Shown here in pieces: positions 43,530 through 51,671 of a stretch of DNA of 64,000 nt (positions are counted from its first letter, which is position 1; each line of letters opens with the position of its first letter). The notes under the pieces were generated by a model. It did no database searches, was not told where the DNA came from, and saw only the letters and a list, made by a program, of their open reading frames with translations. The DNA comes from UBA2396 sp038042175 (GTDB lineage Bacteria > Planctomycetota > Phycisphaerae > Phycisphaerales > UBA1924). The translations under genes were made by a program, and so were the position numbers. The stretch spans positions 42,459 to 106,458 of the forward strand of contig CAYHQQ010000006.1 of NCBI GenBank assembly GCA_964358855.1. Direction: 5' to 3'.

Positions 43530-44960
43530 ATGGACGAGCGAATCGCGGCGATCAGGGTGTCAGCTGGCGGAACGCAAACCTTCCGCGGGCCCGCGATCTG
43601 GCTCGCCTTGGCGCTCACCCACAATGCGGCCTTGGGCCAGTGCAATCCTCAGGGCGGCGACGGCCCCGACGTCATCGTCGGTGACATCGCCGGCACGTTC
43701 AACTACACGAGCAGCGGCGCACTCGAAGCCGTGGCCTTTGGCTTCTCGCTCAGCAACATCGGGACCCAGTGGCTCAACTGCTCCACGGGGACCAACCAGC
43801 ATGCTCTCACGACCCAGAGCCTCTACAAGCTCAGCACCGCCGGCGGCTACACCACCATCGAGCAACTCGGGCAATCCTGGGCCTTCCACGAGTTCTTCGA
43901 GCTCAGCCAGCTCCTCTCCTGCCCGACCTGCACCCCCACCAACGGCACACATCTGGGCGTGGGCTGCGCCTCTGCCAACAGCGCCTCGGTCGTCGGCTCG
44001 CAGAATCGCCTCGCCCCAAGGTGGCAGGTCAACGCCGCCACCGGCGCGTTCGCCTTTCCGCCCGCGAACCCCGCGTTCTCCGGATCCGTCGCCCGTCGCC
44101 TTCAGGTGCGGATCTCCGACCTTGAGCCCACCTCGCCCACCACCCGCTATCTCGCCGAACTCCTGACCATCGCCCCCGACGATGCCGCCGCCGGCAACGC
44201 CACCAACAACGCCTCATCACGCGGCATTGCCGTCACCGGATCGGGCATCGCGTGGAACTTCACCCTCGCCGCTTCGTCCACCACCGCCCCGGCGCGCCCC
44301 GCCATCCTCGCATGGAAGGAGAGCGATCCCGGCGTCACCGAGTCCATCGTCGACGTCGCGGGCGACGGCCGCTTCATCGTCTGCTCACGCGCAACCGACA
44401 TGGGCGGCGGCGTCTTCCACTACGAGTACGCCGCTTTCAACCTCACCTCCGATCGCTCGTGCGACTCCTTCTCCGTTCCCGTTTCGACCGGCGTCAGCGC
44501 CATCGGTTTCCACGACGTCGACTACCACGACGGCGACGGCCCCGGGGACGTGGATTACAGCAACGCCGATTGGACGTCCCTCCTCGCCGCCGGCTCGCTC
44601 ACCTTTGCCACCGAAAGCTACAGCGCCAATCCCAGCGCCAACGCCATTCGCTGGGGCACGATGTACAACTTCCGCTTCGATTGCACTCGCCCGCCTTCGC
44701 ACGGGCAGGTGACCCTCGGCCTGTTCAAGCCGGGAATCCCCGCCTCGGTCGTCGCGGGCGCAGTGGTCCCAAGCGCCGGTTGCCCCGCCGACTTCAACGC
44801 CGACGGGTCCGTGGACTTCTTCGATTACGACAACTTCGTGACCTGCTTTGAGGGCTTGGCGTGCCCGCCCGGCAGTGGGGGGGCCGACTTCAACCACGAT
44901 TCGGCCGTCGACTTCTTCGACTACGACGCCTTCGTCCTCGCCTTCGAAACGCCCTGCTGA
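43530..44960 (+). CDS. Secreted protein with dockerin tail ending Pro-Cys
   Basis: 476 residues. The signal segment is AIWLALALTHNAALGQ, after a 20-residue polar lead. The body is unknown and includes two CxxC pairs (LLSCPTCTPTNGTH). The DGDGPGDVDYSNADW segment may be an additional calcium site. The tail has DFNADGSVDFFDYDNF and DFNHDSAVDFFDYDAF, but the last two residues are Pro-Cys instead of Gly-Cys. It is 32 bp after the previous dockerin gene and may share its transcript. Confidence 0.82.
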   Translation: MDERIAAIRVSAGGTQTFRGPAIWLALALTHNAALGQCNPQGGDGPDVIVGDIAGTFNYTSSGALEAVAFGFSLSNIGTQWLNCSTGTNQHALTTQSLYKLSTAGGYTTIEQLGQSWAFHEFFELSQLLSCPTCTPTNGTHLGVGCASANSASVVGSQNRLAPRWQVNAATGAFAFPPANPAFSGSVARRLQVRISDLEPTSPTTRYLAELLTIAPDDAAAGNATNNASSRGIAVTGSGIAWNFTLAASSTTAPARPAILAWKESDPGVTESIVDVAGDGRFIVCSRATDMGGGVFHYEYAAFNLTSDRSCDSFSVPVSTGVSAIGFHDVDYHDGDGPGDVDYSNADWTSLLAAGSLTFATESYSANPSANAIRWGTMYNFRFDCTRPPSHGQVTLGLFKPGIPASVVAGAVVPSAGCPADFNADGSVDFFDYDNFVTCFEGLACPPGSGGADFNHDSAVDFFDYDAFVLAFETPC

Positions 44961-45124
44961 CGCCCGCCATTCTCGGTTCGATCGTGTCCCCGACCTGCGG
45001 TTACCGGTCCACCGACGCCCGACGTGCCCCCCGACCCTCACTTTCCCGTTTGCCCCGGCAGAGCGATCCGGTAGACTCACGGGGCGTTTCCAGCGGCCCT
45101 TTCCGCCCAAAGCCGGAGCAAACA

Positions 45125-45991
45125 ATGAGACTCTTGTGCCTCGTCATCGCGTCCCTCGCTCCGGCCCTGCTGGCGCCCAGCGCCCTCGCCCAGACCCTCA
45201 CCGCCCGTTCCTCGCAGCTCAACTTCAACTACGTGTACGGTGCGGGCGGCGACACCCACGTCGGAGGCGACCTACGTCAATTCACGAACCTCACCGCGTT
45301 CGACTCCGACTCCATGACGTTCACCGGATCCACGTCGGGTGTGCTCCCGGGCGACCAACCGTACTCCGCCGGCGTCGACGGCACAATCGAATACGGGTAC
45401 CTCATCACCGGGCCGCTCCATGAGATCCGCACGATCCGAGCCCAAGCCTCAACCCAGGTCTCCGCGGCCACGAGCGGCCTGGGTTCGGCGCTCTTTCACG
45501 CCAGCAACCCGGGCAACGAGATCGTCCTCAGCTTTACGGTCCAGACCGCGATTCCCTACCAGCTCTCCGGCTCCATCACGCTGCCCAACGCCTCGGCGTT
45601 CAGCTACGTCGCGCTCCAGCGATTCAACGGCTTCGCGTGGGACTACCAGTTCTACTCCGCGTTCCTGCCCGGCGGACAAGGTCCCTTCGACGTGACCGGA
45701 ACGCTCATCCCCGGCGACTACCGCCTCCGCAGCATCCTGTCGATCAACGCCGGCGCCAACGAGTTCGTCCAGGGCGCGTACGACTACCGGCTCGATGTTC
45801 CCGGCCTGGGCAGTTGCCCCGCCGACTTTGATAGCGACGGAGCCGTCGACTTCTTCGATTACGACGCCTTCGTCATCTGCTTCGAAGGCGGCCCCTGCCC
45901 TCCCGACAAGACCGCGGATTTCGATGGCGACGGAACCGTCGACTTCTTCGACTACGACATCTTCGTCGTCGCGTTCGAGCTTGGATGCTGA
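45125..45991 (+). CDS. Secreted protein with FFDYD-type dockerin tail
   Basis: 288 residues from ATG 45125. The in-frame upstream ATG at 44861 would run through the previous gene. Signal peptide MRLLCLVIASLAPALLAPSA, cut near LAQ. The beta-rich body (NEIVLSFTVQTAIPYQLSGS, FAWDYQFYSAFLPGGQGPF) is typical of planctomycete choice-of-anchor domains of unknown function. The tail has DFDSDGAVDFFDYDAF, CPPDKTADFDGDGTVDFFDY and the end LGC. Confidence 0.83.
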   Translation: MRLLCLVIASLAPALLAPSALAQTLTARSSQLNFNYVYGAGGDTHVGGDLRQFTNLTAFDSDSMTFTGSTSGVLPGDQPYSAGVDGTIEYGYLITGPLHEIRTIRAQASTQVSAATSGLGSALFHASNPGNEIVLSFTVQTAIPYQLSGSITLPNASAFSYVALQRFNGFAWDYQFYSAFLPGGQGPFDVTGTLIPGDYRLRSILSINAGANEFVQGAYDYRLDVPGLGSCPADFDSDGAVDFFDYDAFVICFEGGPCPPDKTADFDGDGTVDFFDYDIFVVAFELGC

Positions 45992-46240
45992 CCTTCGACC
46001 GCCCCCCAAGGCAGCGCCCCACGTCGCGTGTCATCGCGCCGACACCCGTTCCCAGCGACTCCCCCGGGCCCCTGAACCTCCTCAAGGACACTCTCGCGAT
46101 CGGGCTTGCCGCAACGCCGTCGTGTCCTGGGCGGAGCACCATCCCGCATCCCATTCGGGAGGCGAACATCCGCAAGAGCCAAATTTCACTTTACTCCACA
46201 GGCCACCCTCGATAGGCTGGATGACCCAAGGAGAATCGCC

Positions 46241-47644
46241 ATGAAAACGACATTTGTTGCTTCCACGCTCGTCCTGCTCGCCGCCCCAGGTCTCGCCCAG
46301 ACCCCCACCGTCAAGGCTTCGCTCAAAGTCGCCATCGGCGACGTGCTCCCCGGCACCGCGGGCCTCACGTGCTCGACCCTGAACGACCCCTACACCAATG
46401 CCCTGGGAAAGGTCGGTTTCACCGGCAACTCCTCCGGCGGGAACTTCGTGTGGTACGACGACCAGGTCGTCTGGCTCAACACCGACGCCTTGGACTACAC
46501 CCTCACCGGCGCCGAAGGCACCATGGGCATCTCCAACTCCGGCGGCTTCATCTACAGCCCCACGGTCAACGCCACGGGCGACTCGGTCTGGACCCAGGCC
46601 GGACTTCTCCTCAACGAGGGCGATCCCATCGCCGCCCTCCCCGGCAAGTTCTCGTCCTTCAACTCCCGCCCTCGCATGACCGACAACGGCGTCGCCCTCT
46701 GGCCCGCCGGCTTCCGAGACACCGCTGGCGGCTCCACCACCAATCGCGGCTTCCTCCGCGTTGCAAATCCTGCCGCCCCCGACATTGAGGTCGTCCTCCT
46801 GGGCGGCCTGACCTACGGCGGGCTCACCATCACCACCGGCGCCAGCAACTTCGCCTACGACGTCTCCGGCAACGCCGAGCATCGCATCCACATCCTCACC
46901 GCGACCGGCTCCACCGCCACCGACCTCTTCGCGTACATCGCCTCCACCGACACCGTCATCGCCCGCGAGGGCTCGCCCGCGCCCAGCGGCACCGAAAACT
47001 ACAGCGCCTTCCGCATCCCCTCGATCAACAACCACGGCGACTGGGCCCTGGCCGCCGGAACCAACGCCCCCGCCGCCACCAACGAGATCATCGTCTACAA
47101 CAACACCATCATCGCCCGCGAGGGTGATGTCATCTCCGGCAACGCCCTCGCCGGAACAGCCGACGCCATCAGCATCAACAATCGCGGGCGCCTCGCCGTC
47201 ATCTTCTCGGGAGCGCCCGAAGCTCTCTATGCCGGGCCCGTCAGCGACTTTGTCGCCGGCGGCCACACCCTGCTCAAGGTGGGAGACCAGATCGATATCA
47301 ACAACGACGGCGTCTGCGACCACCAGATCGTCACCTTCTCCGCCAGCAACGCCACCGCCCCCGGCCTCGACCTCGCCGACGACGGAATGGTCTGGTGCCG
47401 CGTCACCATGTCGCCCTGCGACGGCGGCGCCGCCATCTCCGCGATCATCGGCGTCCGCGACATCTGCCCCGCCGATTTCGATGGCGACGGCACCCCCGAC
47501 TTCTTCGATTACGATGCCTTTGTCGTCTGCTTCGAGGGCGGCGCGTGCCCCACCGGTCAGTCCGCGGATTTCGATGGCGATGGCACCGTCGACTTCTTTG
47601 ACTACGACGCCTTTGTGCAGGCGTTTGAACTCGGGTGTGATTGA
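46241..47644 (+). CDS. Secreted repeat protein (DUF7453-like) with dockerin tail
   Basis: 467 residues from ATG 46241, after AAGGAG. Signal peptide MKTTFVASTLVLLAAPGLAQ. The body has several repeats with N/D-x-x-G-x-V-x-F/A patterns (NALGKVGFTGNSSGGNFVWY, RMTDNGVALWPAGF, SINNHGDWALAAGTN, SINNRGRLAVIFSGA) alternating with ...AREG. This is a repeat style frequent in planctomycete secretomes. The paired calcium loops end LGCD: one extra Asp follows the usual Gly-Cys because the stop codon is shifted by one codon. It is the last gene of the island. Confidence 0.82.
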   Translation: MKTTFVASTLVLLAAPGLAQTPTVKASLKVAIGDVLPGTAGLTCSTLNDPYTNALGKVGFTGNSSGGNFVWYDDQVVWLNTDALDYTLTGAEGTMGISNSGGFIYSPTVNATGDSVWTQAGLLLNEGDPIAALPGKFSSFNSRPRMTDNGVALWPAGFRDTAGGSTTNRGFLRVANPAAPDIEVVLLGGLTYGGLTITTGASNFAYDVSGNAEHRIHILTATGSTATDLFAYIASTDTVIAREGSPAPSGTENYSAFRIPSINNHGDWALAAGTNAPAATNEIIVYNNTIIAREGDVISGNALAGTADAISINNRGRLAVIFSGAPEALYAGPVSDFVAGGHTLLKVGDQIDINNDGVCDHQIVTFSASNATAPGLDLADDGMVWCRVTMSPCDGGAAISAIIGVRDICPADFDGDGTPDFFDYDAFVVCFEGGACPTGQSADFDGDGTVDFFDYDAFVQAFELGCD

Positions 47645-47654
47645 AGAAGCATGA

Positions 47655-47757
47655 GGCACTAGGCAGTGGGCACGAGGCACTAGGAAAGAAGAAAGGCCAT
47701 GAGGCCCGAAATCCAGTTGGATTTCGGGCCTCATTTCCATCCCCTAGTGCCCACTGC
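47655..47757. repeat. Inverted heptamer element around a terminator (copy E)
   Basis: Left arm 47655-47682 holds GCACTAG, GCAGTGG, GCACGAG, GCACTAG; right arm 47744-47757 holds CTAGTGC, CCACTGC. The right arm forms the last codons and the TAG stop of the leftward gene at 47744. Confidence 0.82.
47699..47734. terminator. Strong bidirectional hairpin
   Basis: ATGAGGCCCGAAATCC-AGTT-GGATTTCGGGCCTCAT is a perfect 16-bp stem with a 4-base loop between convergent genes. It probably ends both transcripts. Confidence 0.75.
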
Positions 47758-48307
47758 CTTCCCCCATCATCACCCGCTTGTCGTACATCGTCCCGCACTC
47801 CGGGCAAGGGCCGCTGACCGCCAGCCCCCGCAGGTCGTACTGGCACTTGGCACAGACGAACTTCGCCTCCGCGTCAGGCTCGCCCTGGATCGGAAGCTTC
47901 TCGTAACACGCCACCAGCGCCTCCGGTCCCCGCTCCGCCACCACAAGCTCCGCCACATCCACCGCCGTCCCGCACGCCGGGCACAGTCTCAGCAGCGCAT
48001 CCAGCGGCAGCTTCGCCTCGCACTTCGGGCACCCAGGGGCGAACTCGCGTGGCAGAAGGGTCAGATCGGGCACCGGCTCCACGCCCGTCGTCCTCGAAGC
48101 CGCCTCGGCCTGCCACTTCGCCCAGAACCCGCGCAGCAGCGTGCGTGCCCCTTCCATATCCGCATCGCCAACATGCACGCCCATCCCCATCACCCCGCCA
48201 TACGCCGAGACCTCATTCACCACACTCGCGGGAACCCCCCGCTCGTTCAAATACGTGGCCGCATGCATCGCCTGGATCGACGTCGTAAAAGTTTCAACTA
48301 CGGGCAT
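47744..48307 (-). CDS. DUF2007-like protein with two zinc ribbons
   Basis: 187 residues. The N-terminal 65 residues (MPVVETFTTSIQAMHAATYL, GVHVGDADMEGARTLL) resemble the DUF2007/putative signal-transducing domain. Two zinc ribbons follow: CPKCEAKLPLDALLRLCPAC and CAKCQYDLRGLAVSGPCPEC. Soluble, cytoplasmic, function unknown. The last residues GSGH and the stop come from heptamer element E. Confidence 0.78.
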   Translation of the reverse strand: MPVVETFTTSIQAMHAATYLNERGVPASVVNEVSAYGGVMGMGVHVGDADMEGARTLLRGFWAKWQAEAASRTTGVEPVPDLTLLPREFAPGCPKCEAKLPLDALLRLCPACGTAVDVAELVVAERGPEALVACYEKLPIQGEPDAEAKFVCAKCQYDLRGLAVSGPCPECGTMYDKRVMMGEGSGH

Positions 48308-48356
48308 GATCCAAGCCTATCACAAATCCCCGCGTCCACCAACGAGTGTCTTTCCC

Positions 48357-48384
48357 CTAGTGCCCAATGCCTAGTGCCCAGTGC
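48357..48384. repeat. Single heptamer arm (copy F)
   Basis: CTAGTGC, CCAATGC, CTAGTGC, CCAGTGC, ending 5 bases before the nrdR stop codon. No opposite arm is seen nearby. Confidence 0.85.
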
Positions 48385-48389
48385 CTTCT

Positions 48390-48878
48390 TCAGAACAGCT
48401 TCTGCTGCTCCTTCACATCCGGCGGCCTTTCCGCCAGCTCCGCCAGCTCCGCCTGCAGCTCCGCCACATTCTTAAACTGGTAGTACTCACTCGCAAACCG
48501 GATGTACGCGATCTGATCCACATCCTTGAGCTTCGACGCCACCCGCTCCCCGATCACCCGCGCCTCAACCTCCCGGTCGTACTCCCGGTGCAGCTCATCC
48601 TCCACCTCCGTCGCCAGCCGCTCCTTCACGTCCTCCGCCACCGGCCGCTTCCCGCACGCCGCCTGGATCCCCTTGAGCACCTTCTCCCGATCAAACGTCT
48701 GGCGGCTCCCATCCGTCTTCACCACCGCCAGCCGCGTCGTCTGCTCCACCCGCTCATACGTCGTAAACCTTCGCTCACACGCCACGCACTCACGACGTCG
48801 ACGGATCGTCTTCCCGCCGTCACTCGCACGGCTGTCGATCACCTTGTCGTTGTCTTTGTCGCAGAATGGGCAGATCAC
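48390..48878 (-). CDS. nrdR: Transcriptional repressor NrdR
   Basis: Represses ribonucleotide reductase genes in response to ATP/dATP. 162 residues from GTG 48878 (first residues MICPFCDKDNDKVIDSR). The zinc ribbon is CPFCDKDND ... CVACERRFTTYERVE. The ATP-cone follows (VVKTDGSRQTFDREKVLKGI, IAYIRFASEYYQFKNV). The longer open frame from 48965 is rejected because the GTG begins exactly at the conserved N terminus. No nrd genes are in the window. Confidence 0.95.
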   Translation of the reverse strand: MICPFCDKDNDKVIDSRASDGGKTIRRRRECVACERRFTTYERVEQTTRLAVVKTDGSRQTFDREKVLKGIQAACGKRPVAEDVKERLATEVEDELHREYDREVEARVIGERVASKLKDVDQIAYIRFASEYYQFKNVAELQAELAELAERPPDVKEQQKLF

Positions 48879-48934
48879 GCCGGGATGATACAGGAAAGGC
48901 CATCGCCGTGTTGGGTCCGCCCTTTCCATGGACA

Positions 48935-48962
48935 AGGGGCCCAGCCAGTCGGCTAGGCCCCT
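48935..48962. terminator. Hairpin between nrdR and the secretin-like gene
   Basis: AGGGGCC-C-AGCC-AGTC-GGCT-A-GGCCCCT forms a long stem with one internal mismatch. It lies downstream of the leftward gene ending at 49032 and upstream of nrdR. Confidence 0.65.
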
Positions 48963-49031
48963 CAATTCGGATGCGAAAACGTCCTTCCTGTCGGGGCCGC
49001 AATGGCTCCCACCCTTGGCGATGCCGTCGGC

Positions 49032-51089
49032 CTACTTCCCACCCGTCTGCGGCGCCACACGAATCTCCTCCGCCTCCACGCTCGTCCCGTCCGGCGCCGT
49101 CACGCGAAGCTTCCCGCCCTCGGCCCGGATCACGATCGGCACGGCCTCCTCACCCGCGAAGAACCGATTGAGAATCGGCAGGTTGGTGAGCACCGGGACC
49201 GACGTCCGCCGAACGCCCGCCAGTGACGCCGACGCACCAAAGTAATCGGGAGTGATCCCCGCGTTTCCGGCGGGCGTAAATCCCTCGCCCTGCCCCGCGC
49301 GTCCCACCGCCTCGTCAAGCTCCCGCAGCATCGCCAGCGCCCGGCCCCGCGCCAGCGGCGTCCCCGCCACAAGCACCCCGTTGTCCTCGCCGTGCTTGGT
49401 CACCACAAACTGCTGCCCGCCCACCTCGCGCGACCACTCCACAAGCCGCCGCGCGACGATCGGGGCGATCTCCTCGGCCAGACCGTGACGCAGCGTCACA
49501 ACCTCGCCCGGGCCGATGTTCTCTCGCACCGCATCGGGAACCGCCATCGCCGCGCCCTCGGGCTTGGGCTGATCGATCAGCTCGATGATCGCCGTCATCA
49601 TCCGCACCTGCTCGCCCGACGCGGCAATGATGACCGAGTTGGTCCTGCTGTCGGCGGCCACCGTCCTGGGCCTGGGCGCTGTCCGCCAGTACGGCGACGC
49701 CTCAAAGATCTGCTTGAGGAGTTCGGTCGTCTGGTCGGCGCTCGCGCTCTTGAGCGCAATTGTCCTGGTCTCGCTCTCAGTCGTGTCCTTCTTGCTCGCG
49801 TCGCGATCGACCACCTGCCGCAGCCGGTCCGCGAGCTCCACCTGCCGCTCCGACGCCTTGAGAATCAGCTTCTCGGCGCCGCCCGCCGGAATCTCCATCA
49901 CGCGTTCAAAGTCGCATTCTTTAAGCCCCGGCGCCGTGTCGAAATACCGATCCAGCAGGTCGCGAAACGTCTGCGCCCGCATCGACCGCAGCTCAAACGT
50001 CTGCTCGGCCGGCTTGTGGTCCGACCCGAACGCCACCCCGGCCCGCGGCAGCCCCGGGCGGACTCGCCGCCAGTCGTCCGTGGCCTTCGCTCCACCCGCT
50101 GCCCCAGCCTTACCCGCCTTCCCCGTGTTCTTGATCTCACCCAGAATCCACTCCACCTGGGCGTGCATCCTCTTGGGCGCCTTGATGAACAACTTTGAGC
50201 CCACCTCCGTCAACGTCGCCCGGTCGCCCCCATTGGCGTTCCAGTGATCTGGCTCGACAAGCGACTGGATCGCGCTCTTGATCTGCTCCTGCGTGCCCGC
50301 CTCGCCGCCCACCTCGATATTGGGCATCTCGCTCAGGTCGTAGGTGACCACCGTCAACTCGGTCTTGTCAAAGAACGCCGCCGACGAGAAGACCAGGCTC
50401 CCGTCGATGACCCGGTAGTCGACGCCGCTCGCCTGAGGCAGACGCTGCGTGTCGTTGAGCAAAAGCAACGCCGACGAGAGCTTCACGTTCTGGAAGGTCA
50501 CGCCCAATCTCGTGTCCTCATTGAGCTCGCCCTTCTCCTGCTGGTCCAGCTTCTTGAGTTGCGACCAGTGCACCGTCACCGGCATCTTCGCCGCCTTCCC
50601 CACATTCTGCATGAAGTCCACCCACGAGACCTCAGCGTCGCCCGAGATGCGCAGCTCCTCGATCGCCTTGGCCTCCGGGCGGCTCGTGGGCTCAAAGATC
50701 GCCACCGGCACCGGGTGATCGCCCGGCCCGCCCTGCCCGCCAAACATCGTGAACGCGAGGGCCCCGGCCGTCGCAAACGCCAATCCCGCGGCGATACCCA
50801 TGATGCGTCTCCTTCGTGGTGCCATTCGGGCGACCGACCATTGACGTGCCAGCGCGGTCGCATCGCCCAGTTCGGCAATCGCGGTGGTGACGGCCGCACT
50901 CTCGCGCACACCGCCCAATATCAAATCTCGAACCCTCTGCGTGAGATGGTCGCGAAGCTCATCGACAACCTCCGCCCTCTCACGCTCAGACACATTCAAC
51001 ATCGGCGAAAGCACGCCCAGCCACGACTCAATCGGATCAGTCGATGGCGGCCTCGCCTCGGATTGAGACAGTCGCAACGCGCCCATCAC
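49032..51089 (-). CDS. HAAS-domain membrane protein with secretin-N-like repeats
   Basis: 685 residues. Residues about 30-85 (ERERAEVVDELRDHLTQRVR and IAELGDATALARQWSVARMA) are a HAAS/permease-prefix domain, usually tied to PadR regulation. A membrane span follows (IMGIAAGLAFATAGALAFTMF). The long outer part has secretin N-domain-like repeats: FQNVKLSSALLLLNDTQRL, TIALKSASADQTTELLKQIF, then AADSRTNSVIIAASGEQVRM. A secretin pore domain is not seen. Start ATG 51089 overlaps the padR stop by 4 bases. I know of no described protein with this domain order. Confidence 0.75.
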   Translation of the reverse strand: MMGALRLSQSEARPPSTDPIESWLGVLSPMLNVSERERAEVVDELRDHLTQRVRDLILGGVRESAAVTTAIAELGDATALARQWSVARMAPRRRRIMGIAAGLAFATAGALAFTMFGGQGGPGDHPVPVAIFEPTSRPEAKAIEELRISGDAEVSWVDFMQNVGKAAKMPVTVHWSQLKKLDQQEKGELNEDTRLGVTFQNVKLSSALLLLNDTQRLPQASGVDYRVIDGSLVFSSAAFFDKTELTVVTYDLSEMPNIEVGGEAGTQEQIKSAIQSLVEPDHWNANGGDRATLTEVGSKLFIKAPKRMHAQVEWILGEIKNTGKAGKAGAAGGAKATDDWRRVRPGLPRAGVAFGSDHKPAEQTFELRSMRAQTFRDLLDRYFDTAPGLKECDFERVMEIPAGGAEKLILKASERQVELADRLRQVVDRDASKKDTTESETRTIALKSASADQTTELLKQIFEASPYWRTAPRPRTVAADSRTNSVIIAASGEQVRMMTAIIELIDQPKPEGAAMAVPDAVRENIGPGEVVTLRHGLAEEIAPIVARRLVEWSREVGGQQFVVTKHGEDNGVLVAGTPLARGRALAMLRELDEAVGRAGQGEGFTPAGNAGITPDYFGASASLAGVRRTSVPVLTNLPILNRFFAGEEAVPIVIRAEGGKLRVTAPDGTSVEAEEIRVAPQTGGK

Positions 51090-51463
51090 TCGGCCCTCCT
51101 GGGGGCGCTCGCGCGTGCCCCGCCGATGAAGAGATCAATCACCGACCGCCACATCCTGTGCGACTCCACCCGCTGCCCAAGCCGCTTGCGCCCCTTGGCC
51201 GTCAGCTTGTACCACTTGCGCCTCCGCCCCTCCGCCCCCTCCTCCGCCCGCTCGCTCTTGATCTCCTCCCACTCCGCCGCGATCAGCCCGTCGGTCTCCA
51301 GCGCCTTGAGGATCGGATACAGCACCCCCGGCGTCAGCCGGAACTGATTCTCCGACCTCGCGCTCACCTCCTTGCTGATCGCATACCCGTACATCGCCCC
51401 CCCCTCCAGGAGCGACAAAATCACCAATTCCGCGTGCTCTCGATTCGTCTCTTTGGCCGTCAT
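51086..51463 (-). CDS. PadR-family transcriptional regulator
   Basis: 125 residues. A winged helix-turn-helix of the PadR kind: HAELVILSLLEGGAMYGYAI, then FRLTPGVLYPILKALETDGL and the wing WYKLTAKGRKRL. Short C-terminal helix (PadR-s2 type). It is translationally coupled to the HAAS-domain protein. The promoter in front of it has an inverted repeat between -35 and -10, so autorepression is likely. Confidence 0.92.
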   Translation of the reverse strand: MTAKETNREHAELVILSLLEGGAMYGYAISKEVSARSENQFRLTPGVLYPILKALETDGLIAAEWEEIKSERAEEGAEGRRRKWYKLTAKGRKRLGQRVESHRMWRSVIDLFIGGARASAPRRAE

Positions 51464-51485
51464 GGTTCACAACCCTTCTTGGGTC

Positions 51486-51514
51486 AATATATCGCTATCC
51501 GATACATCTGTCAA
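51486..51514 (-). promoter_or_regulatory. padR promoter with internal operator
   Basis: On the minus strand TTGACA (51509-51514) and TATATT (51486-51491) are 17 bp apart. Inside lies an inverted repeat with 8-bp arms, ATATATCG (51487-51494) and CGATACAT (51500-51507), one mismatch. This ATCG...CGAT form fits known PadR-type operators. Confidence 0.75.
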
Positions 51515-51671
51515 GTCCATCCAGTTGCATCGATATTCAAAAAGAGCGCCACGCCTCCAATTCGGCAAGGTGGCCCCTTGCCGTCCCCGGGCCCCGTGGC
51601 TCGGCACTCCGTGCCGTTCCCCGTCCGTCGGCTCTCCGAGCCGACGCTCGGTCCCCCACAGCTACTGCTCC

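Noticed and set aside
46082..47740. 552-residue leftward frame opposite the dockerin gene at 46241
   Set aside because: Antisense shadow; the rightward gene has a signal peptide, ribosome site and dockerin tail.
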